A DNA stretch of 64,000 nucleotides from Mucilaginibacter achroorhodeus (lineage in GTDB: Bacteria; Bacteroidota; Bacteroidia; Sphingobacteriales; Sphingobacteriaceae), in NCBI RefSeq assembly GCF_007846095.1, contig NZ_VOEI01000001.1:992001-1056000 (forward strand), given 5' to 3'. Position 1 is the stretch's first letter. Each line of letters starts with the position of its first letter. The position numbers were made by a program, and so were the translations under genes. Shown one piece after another: positions 18,662 to 28,325 of the stretch. A model generated the notes under the pieces. It did no database searches and was not told where the DNA came from. It was given only the letters and a program-made list of their open reading frames with translations.

Positions 18662-19288
18662 ATGAGATATTCTTTACTATTGGTTATCCTTTTTGCTTTC
18701 AACCTTACTGCATCTGCGCAGTGGTATAAGCTTGATTTTAAAAAACATGTAAGATATTCTCAGATCGCTTCAACTAAGTACAACGCTATGAAGCGGCTGA
18801 TGGCTACCTATCCGGTTGTTACAAACAAAAAACTCGCACCGATACCTACAGTAATAAGTCAGTTACAATTAGAGGCAGGTGAAAGGGTAATTATGCGCGC
18901 TGCTCAACATAATATGCGCTTTCGTCAATACGGTGAAGCCAGTTACCGCTTTAGCGAATTGGCACAACTATATGTTAAAGCTAACCGCCTTTCTGAAGCC
19001 AAGTGGTACTATTTACAAAGCAATTTAATATCGCGCCAGCAAAATGATTACCCGCACACTATAAGTAACCTTATTTGCCTGGCCCTTGTAAAGGCAGACC
19101 TTGGCGACCTTACGCAAGCGCAACAAGACCTCACCGAAGCCCGTGAAATGGCGCGCAATGCCGGCCGCACCCAAGACCTGAAACTGGTTGAAGAAAAGTT
19201 AAAATTTTTGCAGACCAATAAAACGTGGCTTCCAAAATCAGAACTTAGGTACGCAGATGCTGCTGAGACCACAGCCAAATCCAAATAA
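18662..19288 (+). CDS. Secreted TPR-like protein of unknown function
   Basis: A 208-residue exported protein with a signal peptide (MRYSLLLVILFAFNLTASAQ). The mature part is helical with TPR-like pairs: FRQYGEASYRFSELAQLYV, LSEAKWYYLQSNLISRQ, and LVKADLGDLTQAQQDLTEAR. Such repeats usually bind other proteins. No enzyme motif is visible. It stands alone ahead of the prc-type protease, with a terminator between them. Confidence 0.65.
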   Translation: MRYSLLLVILFAFNLTASAQWYKLDFKKHVRYSQIASTKYNAMKRLMATYPVVTNKKLAPIPTVISQLQLEAGERVIMRAAQHNMRFRQYGEASYRFSELAQLYVKANRLSEAKWYYLQSNLISRQQNDYPHTISNLICLALVKADLGDLTQAQQDLTEAREMARNAGRTQDLKLVEEKLKFLQTNKTWLPKSELRYADAAETTAKSK

Positions 19289-19377
19289 CATACTGGCATT
19301 GTAACAATTGCGTAAAATGCAGGTCCTATAAAAAATCAAAGCAAACATTATTGTAATATTGTTTATTCAATATATTC

Positions 19378-19407
19378 GGGACGGCTATTAAGCTGTCTCT
19401 TTTTTTA
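19378..19407 (+). terminator. Intrinsic terminator
   Basis: GGGACGGCT pairs with AGCTGTCTC (two G-T wobbles) around an ATTA loop and runs into eight T residues. It ends the TPR-like gene transcript. Confidence 0.75.
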
Positions 19408-19476
19408 TAGTAGCATTTAAAACAGGCACAAGTATTGATGTTTAACCAGGTTCCCGATCTTAATAGTGTAAAAGAT

Positions 19477-21609
19477 ATGTTCAAGAAATTATATTTAATG
19501 CTGGTTTTAGCGGCTGCGCTGGCCTGCAATGCATCTCCGTCAAAACCAGCGTACAAACCTTTAGGCCCAAATGACCTTAAACCTGATGAGCAGCAAAGTG
19601 TAGTTTTAACCTACGTTGCGAAGCTTATTACAGACTATAACTACAAAAAGGTTCCGCTTAACGATTCTATCTCGAACATTATTTTTAACAGCTACCTTAA
19701 GAAGCTCGATGAAAATCACAACTATCTTACACAGGGCGATATAAAAAATATCGACCAGTTCCGTAATATTCTGGATGATGATATTAAAGCAGGTAACCTT
19801 AATAGTGTATTTTATATCTTTAATATATTTCAGAAACGTTACAACGAATATGTAAACTTCTCAGTTGCTGAGTTAAACAAAAACTTTGATTTTACTAAGA
19901 ACGAGACTTACACTTATGACAGGGACAGCTTGCCATGGGCAAAATCTGATGATGAGCTGCACGAACTTTGGGCAAAACGTGTTAAGTACGATCTGCTTAA
20001 TTTAAAGCTTACCGGCAAAGACCTGGCGGCAAATAAAGTAACACTCAAGAAACGCTACACTAATATTCTTTCGCAATCTAACAAGTTATCCAACCAGGAC
20101 GTGTTCCAGGCGTTTATGGATGCTTTTACCGAGGCGATTGACCCACATACCAATTACTTTAATCCATCAAATGCGGCTAATTTTAATATAGATATGTCGC
20201 GTTCACTGGAAGGTATAGGCGCTTCGCTTTTAAGTGAAAATGAATATGTAACCATTAAAAGTGTAACACCTGGTGGCCCTGCCGATAGGAGCAAACTGGT
20301 AAATGCTGATGATCGTATTATTGCTGTTGCGCAAGGTAAAACCGGCGAATGGCAGGACATTGTTGGCTGGAGAATAGATAACGCCATTGCATTGATCCGC
20401 GGCCCTAAAGGCACTGTTGTAAGGCTGCAATTATTAGCTAAAAGCGCTTCCCCAACTGCAAAGCCAAGGGTTATTGAGTTGGTTCGTGAAAAGATAATCC
20501 TTAAGGATATTTCTGCTAAGAAAGACATCCGCACTTATGATAGCAATGGTAAAAAGGTGAAGATAGGTGTGATATCTATCCCGGCTTTCTATCTTGACTT
20601 TGCTGATTACAAAGCAGGAAACCCTAACTACAAAAGCACCACTCGCGACGTAAAACTGATCTTAGACAGCCTGAAGAAAGAGAATGTTGATGGCGTTGTG
20701 ATTGATCTTCGTCAAAATGGTGGTGGTTCTTTAATGGAAGCTATTGAATTAACTGGCTTGTTTATCAAAACCGGGCCTGTAGTACAGGTGCGTGATGCAC
20801 GCAACCAGGTAGAGGTTGATAAGGATGAGGACGAAACAGTTAATTATACCGGCCCGTTAGCAATAGTTGTGGACAGGTTTAGTGCATCAGCATCAGAAAT
20901 TTTCTCCGGTGCTATACAAGATTACGGTCGCGGACTGATCATTGGTACACAAACCTACGGTAAAGGTACCGTGCAAAACGCTATTGATCTTGATAAGATC
21001 ATAGCGCCTACACTTAAGGATAAGCTGATGTCACTTACAGGCAAACCGAAAACGGTTGCCACCGGCAGCCAAAACAAATTTGGCCAGCTTAACTTAACTA
21101 TAGCTAAATTCTATCGTATCAGCGGCAGCTCAACACAGCACAAAGGTGTAATACCTGATGTTCAGTTCCCGTCTATCATACCGCTTGATAAATACGGAGA
21201 AGATACCGAACCATCTGCACTTCCGTTTGATATGATCGCTAAAACAAGCTACACCACTGTTGGTAATTTCTCAACCGTGATACCTGAACTGCGCAAAATG
21301 CATGATGAGAGAATGGCAACAAGCCAAAGCTACAAGTACCTGCTTGAAGATATCCAGGATGCTAAAAAACAAGACGCTGAAAAATCAATAACACTTAACG
21401 AAGTTGACCTGAAAAAGCAAAGAGATGCAGACGAGCAAAAAGTATTTGAGCGTAATAATCTCCGCCGTGTAGCACTTGGGCTACGTCCGCTTAAAAAGGG
21501 CGAAGCAAAACCTAAGAACGAAGATCTTGACTTCCTGCAAAAAGAAGCCGGTCAAATATTGACAGACTACATTACACTTGGCAATAAAACAGCGGTAGTT
21601 AACCCATAA
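19477..21609 (+). CDS. prc: Carboxy-terminal processing (tail-specific) protease, S41
   Basis: A large S41 peptidase (about 710 residues from this start) that cleaves periplasmic proteins at their C-termini. I start at the ATG at 19477 because it directly precedes a lipoprotein signal, MFKKLYLMLVLAAALAC; in-frame TTG/ATG at 19435/19438 would add 13-14 hydrophilic residues ahead of it. A PDZ domain spans about 230-320 (EGIGASLLSENEYVTI, GGPADRSKL). The catalytic Ser is in DRFSASASEIFSGAIQDYG and the Lys in TYGKGTVQNAI. A C-terminal DUF3340-like region follows. It is a single gene closed by the terminator at 21627. Confidence 0.93.
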   Translation: MFKKLYLMLVLAAALACNASPSKPAYKPLGPNDLKPDEQQSVVLTYVAKLITDYNYKKVPLNDSISNIIFNSYLKKLDENHNYLTQGDIKNIDQFRNILDDDIKAGNLNSVFYIFNIFQKRYNEYVNFSVAELNKNFDFTKNETYTYDRDSLPWAKSDDELHELWAKRVKYDLLNLKLTGKDLAANKVTLKKRYTNILSQSNKLSNQDVFQAFMDAFTEAIDPHTNYFNPSNAANFNIDMSRSLEGIGASLLSENEYVTIKSVTPGGPADRSKLVNADDRIIAVAQGKTGEWQDIVGWRIDNAIALIRGPKGTVVRLQLLAKSASPTAKPRVIELVREKIILKDISAKKDIRTYDSNGKKVKIGVISIPAFYLDFADYKAGNPNYKSTTRDVKLILDSLKKENVDGVVIDLRQNGGGSLMEAIELTGLFIKTGPVVQVRDARNQVEVDKDEDETVNYTGPLAIVVDRFSASASEIFSGAIQDYGRGLIIGTQTYGKGTVQNAIDLDKIIAPTLKDKLMSLTGKPKTVATGSQNKFGQLNLTIAKFYRISGSSTQHKGVIPDVQFPSIIPLDKYGEDTEPSALPFDMIAKTSYTTVGNFSTVIPELRKMHDERMATSQSYKYLLEDIQDAKKQDAEKSITLNEVDLKKQRDADEQKVFERNNLRRVALGLRPLKKGEAKPKNEDLDFLQKEAGQILTDYITLGNKTAVVNP

Positions 21610-21626
21610 AATTATCAGATACTAAC

Positions 21627-21659
21627 AAAAAAGGGAACTGCGTGCGGTTCCCTTTTTTT
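21627..21659 (+). terminator. Intrinsic terminator
   Basis: AAAAAAGGGAAC (21627-21638) pairs with GTTCCCTTTTTT (21647-21658), directly after the tail-specific protease gene. Confidence 0.85.
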
Positions 21660-21780
21660 GTTTATACGGTCACATTTGCAAATATTAATTCAGCAATAAT
21701 AAAATCATCCCCTCAGGATTAACAAGAAAGTGCAATGTTTCAAAAAAACGCTATCTTCCGCCTTATAAATAACCTGTCAC

Positions 21781-23319
21781 GTGTTAGTTAAGACCTTTGG
21801 AAGCGCAGTTTATGGGATACAGGCTATCACCATCACCGTTGAAGTAAATATTGCCGCAGGCACCAAGTATTTTATTGTTGGTTTGCCGGATGTTGCTGTT
21901 AAAGAAAGCTATTTCAGGATCGAGTCGGCATTAAAGAATTGTGGCTACCGCATGCCACGCCAGCAGGTAGTGGTAAATATGGCCCCAGCCGATATAAAAA
22001 AGGAAGGATCATCTTACGACCTTACCATTGCAACCGGTGTTTTAGCTGCCTCAGGCCAGATAGAAGCGGAGGAATTAAACAAGTACCTTATCATGGGCGA
22101 ACTTTCCTTAGATGGCGGCTTACAACCCATCAAGGGTGCTTTACCTATTGCCATACAGGCACGCAAAGAAGGCTTTAAAGGTTTTATCCTCCCCAAGCAA
22201 AATGCCCGCGAAGCAGCCATTGTAAATGACCTTGAAGTTTATGGCGTTGAAAATATCAAACAAGTTGCCGATTTCTTTAACGGTGATAATGCTTTGAAGC
22301 CCGAGGTTGTAAATACCCGTGAGGAATTTTATGATAGCCTTGCCAACTATGACAGCGACTTTAGCGATGTACGGGGCCAGGAAAATATTAAACGTGCTCT
22401 TGAGATAGCAGCTGCAGGCGGCCACAATGTAATATTGATAGGCCCGCCGGGAGCAGGCAAAACTATGCTTGCCCGCAGGCTGCCTTCTATATTACCACCC
22501 TTGAGCTTGCATGAATCTTTAGAAACAACCAAGATCCACTCTGTTGCAGGCAAGCTTTCTACCGCTGATGCTTTGGTTACTACAAGGCCATTCCGGTCGC
22601 CGCATCATACTATAAGCGATGTGGCGCTCGTGGGCGGCGGTAGTAATCCGCAACCGGGAGAGATCTCTCTGGCGCATAACGGTGTATTGTTTTTAGATGA
22701 GTTACCCGAGTTTAAGCGTACGGCCCTTGAAGTAATGCGCCAGCCCTTGGAAGAACGCCGTGTTACTATTTCCCGGGCAAAGTTTACGGTTGATTACCCA
22801 AGTAGTTTCATGCTGGTTGCCAGCATGAATCCCTGCCCTTGCGGCTATTATAACCACCCGGAGAAAGAATGCATCTGCCCGCCGGGAACGGTACAAAAAT
22901 ACCTGAGTAAGATCTCCGGCCCGCTGCTGGATCGCATCGATCTGCATGTTGAGGTTACGCCTGTTAATTTTGATGAACTATCGGCAGAGCGGTTAGCCGA
23001 GAAAAGCGAATTGATCCGCGAACGTGTGGTAAAAGCGCGAGATCTGCAATCGCAGCGCTTCGGCAATAAGCCCGATCTGCATGCCAACGCACAGATGAGC
23101 CCGCAAATGGTGCGCGAGATATGTAAGATAAACGCTGCAGGCCAAACGCTGTTGAAACGGGCTATGGAGAAGCTTGGCTTGTCGGCACGGGCTTATGACC
23201 GCATACTGAAGGTCGCCCGTACAATCGCTGATCTTGCCGGCAGCGAGGAAATACTACTGGAACACCTTGCCGAAGCGATACATTTCCGCAGTTTGGACAG
23301 AGAAGGCTGGGCGGGTTAA
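21781..23319 (+). CDS. YifB/ComM family Mg-chelatase-like AAA ATPase
   Basis: A 512-residue protein starting with GTG at 21781. The N-terminal Lon-like S5 fold (about 1-170) includes [14 protein letters not shown]. The AAA+ core has Walker [22 protein letters not shown] near 218 and Walker [13 protein letters not shown] zinc-finger-like [15 protein letters not shown] cluster follows, then the C-terminal helical domain. ComM in Haemophilus is a helicase that extends heteroduplex during natural transformation; here the role is inferred from family. Two small hairpins follow the stop (23322-23372). Confidence 0.93.
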   Translation: MLVKTFGSAVYGIQAITITVEVNIAAGTKYFIVGLPDVAVKESYFRIESALKNCGYRMPRQQVVVNMAPADIKKEGSSYDLTIATGVLAASGQIEAEELNKYLIMGELSLDGGLQPIKGALPIAIQARKEGFKGFILPKQNAREAAIVNDLEVYGVENIKQVADFFNGDNALKPEVVNTREEFYDSLANYDSDFSDVRGQENIKRALEIAAAGGHNVILIGPPGAGKTMLARRLPSILPPLSLHESLETTKIHSVAGKLSTADALVTTRPFRSPHHTISDVALVGGGSNPQPGEISLAHNGVLFLDELPEFKRTALEVMRQPLEERRVTISRAKFTVDYPSSFMLVASMNPCPCGYYNHPEKECICPPGTVQKYLSKISGPLLDRIDLHVEVTPVNFDELSAERLAEKSELIRERVVKARDLQSQRFGNKPDLHANAQMSPQMVREICKINAAGQTLLKRAMEKLGLSARAYDRILKVARTIADLAGSEEILLEHLAEAIHFRSLDREGWAG

Positions 23320-23423
23320 GTGTTCACGTTCACGCGATGAACACCCGTGAACGCTGACAGATTTTTGTCAGCCCTTGTCAGATAAATTTAACTAACACCA
23401 TAGTGCAGGTATAATGTTATTCA

Positions 23424-23458
23424 ACAAAAAAACCCGAACTTATTACAGCGCGGGTTTT
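23424..23458 (-). terminator. Intrinsic terminator of ssb
   Basis: Read on the minus strand, AACCCGC and CGGGTT arms close a stem followed by seven T residues, 34 bp past the ssb stop. Confidence 0.7.
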
Positions 23459-23491
23459 CAAACAACAATAAATTTATAATTATCAGGTGTA

Positions 23492-23911
23492 TTAAAACGG
23501 TAAGTCATCGGCGTCGTTACGGTAGCCGTCGGTTTCTGCTGTGCGGGCACCGTTGCGTGGTGCGCCTTCGGTCTCAAAATCGGTTTTGCGGCCAAGCATC
23601 GTAAAGTTCTCTGCAACAACTTCTGTAGTGTATTTTTTGATGCCTTCTTTGTCCTCAAAAGAACGGGTACGTAGTTTACCTTCAATGTAAACCAATTTGC
23701 CTTTTTGCAGGTATTTGGCAGCTACATCGGCCAATCCCCGCCACATCACAATATTATGCCATTCAGTTTGCTCTACTTTTCGGCCATCTTTATTAAAGGT
23801 TTCAGATGTAGCTAACGGAAAACTCGCAACTGCCACCCCGCCCTCTAAATGCCTAATTTCAGGGTCCTTGCCCAGGTGACCAACGAGTATAACTTTATTA
23901 ATTCCAGACAT
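23492..23911 (-). CDS. ssb: Single-stranded DNA-binding protein
   Basis: A 139-residue SSB that coats single-stranded DNA during replication and repair. The OB fold begins GINKVILVGHLGKDPEIRHL and contains WHNIVMWRGLADVAAKYL. A short disordered linker (RNGARTAETDGYRND) leads to the acidic tail DDLPF, which docks repair and replication partners. It lies 23 bp downstream of mutY on the same strand, so the two are likely cotranscribed. Confidence 0.95.
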   Translation of the reverse strand: MSGINKVILVGHLGKDPEIRHLEGGVAVASFPLATSETFNKDGRKVEQTEWHNIVMWRGLADVAAKYLQKGKLVYIEGKLRTRSFEDKEGIKKYTTEVVAENFTMLGRKTDFETEGAPRNGARTAETDGYRNDADDLPF

Positions 23912-23934
23912 GCCATAAATTAACGGAGAATTAT

Positions 23935-24978
23935 TTAGAAATTAAAAATATTTTTTATAAATATAAAAACACATTTAGGCATAGCGAGCTTCTCAAGATC
24001 ATCAATATTGGCGTAAAACCAACCATCCTGTAATTTTTCAGGAAATTTGTCCAGTATCAAAAACCTGATGAATAATTGCTGATGAGTTAAAACATGCTTG
24101 ATTACACCTGAATTGTCCTTTAAAATATTAGTTTTCCCAAATTTAGTCATTTCCGGTAGTTGAAGAACATCCATCGGTTCTAACAAAGCATTGGTTTCAA
24201 CAAGCGGCAAATCATACATATTTGCCCAAATATCGCCGTCGCCACGCTTGTTCATCAGTACCGTTTTATCATCAAATATTAACAAATAGTTAAAAAATCT
24301 TTTCTTGATTTTAATAGTCTTTAACTTTACAGGCAAACTATTAATTGCGTTATGCTTAAAGGCCTCGCAGTGTAGTTTAACCGGGCATATCCCGCATGCA
24401 GGGTTCTTAGGCTTGCATAGCATTGCCCCAAATTCCATCATTGCCTGATTATGTAAAGCAGGCCGTTGTTTATCTAAAACATCATCGGCAATTTGCTGAA
24501 ATAGCTTTTTACCTTTAGGAGAATTGATAGGCTCATCTACCCCAAAATACCTTGATAACACACGGTAAACGTTTCCATCAACAACAGCCCTTGCCTCGTT
24601 GGCAGAAAATGATGATATGGCTGCAGCGGTATATTCGCCCACGCCTTTCAGTTTTATCAGTTCATTGTAGGTGGTTGGGAATTTGCCATCATACTCTTCT
24701 TGCACCAATTGTGCAGTTTTAAGCATATTGCGGCCACGTGAATAATAACCTAAGCCTTGCCACAGCCGAAGCACCTCATCTTCAGATGCGGCAGCAAAAT
24801 CTGTAACCGTTGGGTAGCGTTCTGCAAAGCGGTAAAAGTAGGGCATTCCCTGTTCAACCCGCGTTTGCTGCAGTATTATTTCAGACAGCCATATTATATA
24901 AGCATCGGTAGTATTTCGCCATGGCAAGTCGCGTTTGTGCTGCTGGTACCAGGCAATCAGTTGGGCACTAAAATCCAT
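23935..24978 (-). CDS. mutY: A/G-specific adenine glycosylase
   Basis: MutY removes adenine mispaired with 8-oxoguanine. The HhH-GPD core reads WLSEIILQQTRVEQG and LKGVGEYTAAAISSFSANEARAVVDGN, with catalytic Asp in VVDGN. The iron-sulfur cluster cysteines are in CKPKNPACGICPVKLHC. The C-terminal NUDIX-like domain recognises 8-oxoguanine. I choose the ATG at 24978 (about 347 residues); a TTG three codons earlier is also open. It precedes ssb by 23 bp. Confidence 0.93.
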   Translation of the reverse strand: MDFSAQLIAWYQQHKRDLPWRNTTDAYIIWLSEIILQQTRVEQGMPYFYRFAERYPTVTDFAAASEDEVLRLWQGLGYYSRGRNMLKTAQLVQEEYDGKFPTTYNELIKLKGVGEYTAAAISSFSANEARAVVDGNVYRVLSRYFGVDEPINSPKGKKLFQQIADDVLDKQRPALHNQAMMEFGAMLCKPKNPACGICPVKLHCEAFKHNAINSLPVKLKTIKIKKRFFNYLLIFDDKTVLMNKRGDGDIWANMYDLPLVETNALLEPMDVLQLPEMTKFGKTNILKDNSGVIKHVLTHQQLFIRFLILDKFPEKLQDGWFYANIDDLEKLAMPKCVFIFIKNIFNF

Positions 24979-25094
24979 TTTATGCAAAGTAACAGTATAT
25001 CACCGCTGTATCATAATTTGTTAGCTTAAATTGCGCTTTAAGCATGCCCTCAAAAAAAATCCGGCATTTATTTTAAGTTTTAATTTTAAAGCGA

Positions 25095-25102
25095 TACTTT
25101 TG
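25095..25102 (+). promoter_or_regulatory. -7 promoter box of the HU gene
   Basis: TACTTTTG followed by C matches the Bacteroidota -7 consensus and lies 51 bp before the HU ATG. The region before it is T/A-rich and the -33 box is not clear. Confidence 0.5.
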
Positions 25103-25153
25103 CAACCCCAAAACAGTTAAGTATTTATACAATTAAATAAAAGAAAACAGGAT

Positions 25154-25456
25154 ATGACCAAGGCAGAAATTATAGCTGAAATCTCATCTAAAACAGGTAT
25201 CGAAAAAGTGGACGTGCAGGAAACTGTTGAGGCGTTTTTCAAGGTAGTTAAAACCTCAATGGTTGGTGGCGAAAACGTTTATGTAAGAGGTTTCGGCAGC
25301 TTTGTAGTTAAAAAAAGAGCTAAAAAAACTGCTCGTAACATTTCTAAAAATACTGCTATTATTATCCCGGAGCATTTTGTGCCAAGCTTTAAGCCAGCTA
25401 AAACTTTCGTAGAGAAAGTAAAAACCGGTAACAAATCTGCCAAAGCAAGCAAATAA
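25154..25456 (+). CDS. HU/IHF family DNA-binding protein
   Basis: A 100-residue histone-like protein that bends DNA and shapes the nucleoid. Family features: MTKAEIIAEISSKTGIEK at the start, FFKVVKTSM, GENVYVRGFGSFVVKKR and the DNA-inserting arm AKKTARNISKNTAIIIPEHFVP. The last ten residues are a basic extension. The next gene starts 6 bp later, so HU and the TPR protein are probably cotranscribed. Confidence 0.93.
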   Translation: MTKAEIIAEISSKTGIEKVDVQETVEAFFKVVKTSMVGGENVYVRGFGSFVVKKRAKKTARNISKNTAIIIPEHFVPSFKPAKTFVEKVKTGNKSAKASK

Positions 25457-25462
25457 TAAGGT

Positions 25463-26308
25463 ATGAGAACGAAACAAATAGTAGTTACTGTGGCAGTTAT
25501 TGCTGTTATGGGCTATTTGTACGCGTTACCCGTTAAAGGTTTTTTAAAACCTAAAGAAAACAACACACAGGCAAGTGCCAAAATGTCGGCAGCAAAGCCT
25601 AAGGCAACACTTAGTGCCGAAGCTGTATCAGCTATGGCGAGGCAGGGTTTAGCACCCGCTCAGCTGCAGCAAATAAGCGTTCTTGAAAATAAGTTAAAAA
25701 CTGCTGGTGATGCAGAAAAGGCTGCATTGCAAAAGCAATTGGCCAAAGCATGGGATGCGGCTAACCAGGCTGCTCCGGCGGGTTTCTATTATTTAGATCT
25801 GGCCCGCAAAACCAACGCCCCGGCAGATTGGATAGCAGCAGGTAACCGTTTCAACACGGCTTACAAGCTTACACAAGATACAACAGCGCAGGGCACTTAT
25901 ATAGTTAATGCTACTGAAGCGTTTAACCACGCCAACCAGTTGCAGCCCGATAACCTTGAGGTTAAAACAGGTTTAGGTACTGCATATGTAAACGGCGGCG
26001 GTATGCCAATGCAGGGTATTGCACTATTGCTTGATGTGGTAAAGAAAGACCCAACCAACCACGAGGCCTTACTTAATTTAGGTATGTTCTCGATGAAGAG
26101 CGGGCAGTATGAAAAAGCGGTTGAAAGGTTTAAAACCCTGATAGCGCAAAAAGAAGAGGTTGAGCCCTACTTTTACCTGGCAGAAAGCTATAAGCAACTG
26201 GGCCGTAAAGAAGAGGCTATTGCCGCTTACGAAAAATGTAAACAGTTAATGGGCGACCCGGTGGCCGGCCAGCGTATTGACGAGTACATAAAGGAATTAA
26301 AAAAATAA
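25463..26308 (+). CDS. Membrane-anchored TPR protein
   Basis: A 281-residue protein with one N-terminal membrane helix (IVVTVAVIAVMGYLYALPV) and a periplasmic part built of TPR repeats: AFNHANQLQPDNLEVKTGL, LLDVVKKDPTNHEALLNLG, YEKAVERFKTLIAQ and YFYLAESYKQLGRKEEAIAA. TPRs serve protein-protein contact. The gene sits between HU and a small basic-peptide gene that precedes RNase G/E, an order I associate with Bacteroidota. No specific function can be given. Confidence 0.8.
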   Translation: MRTKQIVVTVAVIAVMGYLYALPVKGFLKPKENNTQASAKMSAAKPKATLSAEAVSAMARQGLAPAQLQQISVLENKLKTAGDAEKAALQKQLAKAWDAANQAAPAGFYYLDLARKTNAPADWIAAGNRFNTAYKLTQDTTAQGTYIVNATEAFNHANQLQPDNLEVKTGLGTAYVNGGGMPMQGIALLLDVVKKDPTNHEALLNLGMFSMKSGQYEKAVERFKTLIAQKEEVEPYFYLAESYKQLGRKEEAIAAYEKCKQLMGDPVAGQRIDEYIKELKK

Positions 26309-26334
26309 ATTGATCACATAAAAACATTATTACT

Positions 26335-26424
26335 ATGCCAAGCGGTAAAAAACGTAAAAGACATAAAATGGCTACTCACAAACGTAAAAAGCGTTTAAGA
26401 AAAAACAGACATAAAAAGAAATAA
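26335..26424 (+). CDS. Very basic 29-residue peptide, possibly ribosome-associated
   Basis: A short ORF starting MPSGKKRKRHKMATHKRKK and ending RHKKK; about 19 of 29 residues are Lys, Arg or His. Tiny proteins of this composition at this place (before the RNase G/E gene) recur in Bacteroidota, which argues that it is translated; extreme basicity fits binding to rRNA or the ribosome. A terminator follows 25 bp later, so it is probably the last gene of the HU-TPR transcript. The function is inference. Confidence 0.7.
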   Translation: MPSGKKRKRHKMATHKRKKRLRKNRHKKK

Positions 26425-26448
26425 GCTTTCTCTTAACAGATCGCTTAT

Positions 26449-26472
26449 ATCCCGCCCTTGTGCGGGATTTTT
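26449..26472 (+). terminator. Intrinsic terminator
   Basis: ATCCCGC (26449-26455) pairs with GCGGGAT (26462-26468), followed by T residues, between the basic-peptide gene and the RNase gene. Confidence 0.75.
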
Positions 26473-26545
26473 CTGTGTGTTTTATCCACTTACTAACTTG
26501 CGGTGCAACTTTTATGATTGCGCCGCTTAAGAAATGGAGTAGCAA

Positions 26546-28096
26546 TTGATAAAAGAATTAATTATCGATTCATCCCCCAACGGGGCTACTATTGCATTAT
26601 TACAGGATAAACAACTTGTAGAACTCCATAAAGAGCAGATCACTAACAATTATACTGTTGGCGATATTTACATGGGCCGCATAAAAAAAATTATGCCGAG
26701 CCTTAATGCTGCTTTTGTGGACGTTGGTTACGAGAAGGACGCCTTTTTGCATTATCTTGATCTGGGGCCTCAGGTACAAAGCCTGATAAAGCTTACCAAG
26801 CAAGTACGTAGCGGTGGGTATCAATCGAAGCTTTTGGATAACTTTAAGCTTGAGGCCGATATTAATAAGGCCGGCAAGATCTCTGAAGTGTTATCTAAAG
26901 GAATGCTTGTACCGGTACAAATAGCCAAAGAGCCTATTTCAACAAAAGGCCCGAGGCTTAGTTCCGACCTGTCAATAGCGGGCCGTTATGTTGTACTGGT
27001 GCCTTTTTCTGAGGTAATATCTATCTCCAAAAAAATCAAAAGCAACACGGAGCGCAACCGCCTGCGTAAGGTGGTTGAAAGCATTAAGCCCAAAAATTTC
27101 GGTGTTATTATTCGCACCGTATCAGAGGGCAAGGGTGTGCAGGAACTGCAAAAGGACCTGTTAGACCTGATCTCTAAATGGGAAACCTTTGCAACCAAGC
27201 TGCACAGCACAGAACCTTCTAAGAAGATTTTGGGCGAAATAGGCCGTACATCTACCATCCTAAGGGATATTTTAAACCCCGACTTTCAGCATATTCATGT
27301 GAACGAGCAGAGTATGTATGAAGAGGTGAAATCATATATCCACGAGATCTCCCCGGAGATGGAGAACATTGTACGCCTGCACAAGCACAAGGATGTGATA
27401 TTTGAGCACCATGGTATCGAGAAACAGATCAAATCTGCCTTTGGCAAAACTGTTAACCTTGCCGGTGGCGCTTACCTGGTTATTGAGCATACCGAAGCAC
27501 TGCACGTTATTGACGTAAATAGTGGTAACCGTACTGCCAATAAAGAGAACCAGGAGGAGAATGCTTTCCAAGTGAATAAAGAGGCTGCACGTGAAATTGC
27601 ACGCCAGCTGCGCCTGCGCGATATGGGCGGTATTGTGGTTGTTGATTTTATTGACATGCACAAGCCTACCAACCGTAAAGAGCTTTTTGATTATTTAAAG
27701 GCCGAAATGAGCCACGACAGGGCTAAGCACACCATTTTGCCACCGAGCAAATTTGGTTTAGTGCAGATAACACGCCAGCGCGTGCGCCCCGAAATGAATA
27801 TCGTTACCAGCGAGGTTTGCCCTACTTGTAACGGTACGGGCACCATACGGCCAACCATTTTGCTTTTAGATGATATTGAAAACAACTTCAATTACATACT
27901 TGAAGAGCAAAACGAGAAAAATATTACGCTTTGTGTACACCCATACATTGAGGCTTACATCAAAAAAGGCATATTCAACCGCCAGATGAAATGGTATTTC
28001 AAATATGGCCAATGGATAAAGGTAAAAAGCAATCCGGCTTACCAGATAACCGAATTCAGGTTTTTCTCAAGTAAGGACGAAGAAATAAAGCTATAG
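26546..28096 (+). CDS. rng: Ribonuclease G/E family endoribonuclease
   Basis: A 516-residue Rne/Rng nuclease that cuts single-stranded RNA in rRNA maturation and mRNA decay. It starts with TTG at 26546; GGAG lies nine bases upstream, one of the few good ribosome-binding sites in the window. An S1 RNA-binding domain spans about 35-120 (GDIYMGRIKKIMPSLNAAFVDVG). The catalytic core has IDVNSGNRT and VVDFIDM with the metal-binding Asp residues, and the zinc-link cysteines are in VCPTCNGTGT. It lacks the long scaffold tail of E. coli RNase E, so it is closer to RNase G. Confidence 0.93.
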   Translation: MIKELIIDSSPNGATIALLQDKQLVELHKEQITNNYTVGDIYMGRIKKIMPSLNAAFVDVGYEKDAFLHYLDLGPQVQSLIKLTKQVRSGGYQSKLLDNFKLEADINKAGKISEVLSKGMLVPVQIAKEPISTKGPRLSSDLSIAGRYVVLVPFSEVISISKKIKSNTERNRLRKVVESIKPKNFGVIIRTVSEGKGVQELQKDLLDLISKWETFATKLHSTEPSKKILGEIGRTSTILRDILNPDFQHIHVNEQSMYEEVKSYIHEISPEMENIVRLHKHKDVIFEHHGIEKQIKSAFGKTVNLAGGAYLVIEHTEALHVIDVNSGNRTANKENQEENAFQVNKEAAREIARQLRLRDMGGIVVVDFIDMHKPTNRKELFDYLKAEMSHDRAKHTILPPSKFGLVQITRQRVRPEMNIVTSEVCPTCNGTGTIRPTILLLDDIENNFNYILEEQNEKNITLCVHPYIEAYIKKGIFNRQMKWYFKYGQWIKVKSNPAYQITEFRFFSSKDEEIKL

Positions 28097-28107
28097 TATT
28101 GATGTGC

Positions 28108-28177
28108 TACCCCAATAACTATTGGGGTATGCAGATGAAGGAAAGAGCAGCCGTTTTAGAAATGGCTGCTCTTTTTG
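28108..28177 (+). terminator. Hairpin plus intrinsic terminator after the RNase gene
   Basis: A 9-bp hairpin (TACCCCAAT/ATTGGGGTA, 28108-28129) is followed by a strong terminator (AAAGAGCAGCC/GGCTGCTCTTT plus T residues, 28142-28177). Confidence 0.8.
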
Positions 28178-28204
28178 TTTGTAATAACTGTTCTCGCCCC
28201 TCAT

Positions 28205-28316
28205 GTGCCGAATTTTTTCACATCCCACGCGCTGAGATTGTAAAATATGGTTTGAGGCAACGATAGTCTCGCGTCCAACGTCATGCCGAATTTATTTCTG
28301 CATCCCACGCGCTGAG
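28205..28316. repeat. Direct repeats, left side of GIY-YIG relic
   Basis: CATCCCACGCGCTGAG occurs perfectly at 28221-28236 and 28301-28316. Each copy is preceded by a variant of GCCGAATTTATTTC. The second unit (28283-28305) matches the repeat at 28665-28687 in inverted orientation with one mismatch in 23. Confidence 0.65.
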
Positions 28317-28325
28317 TAAAACGCG

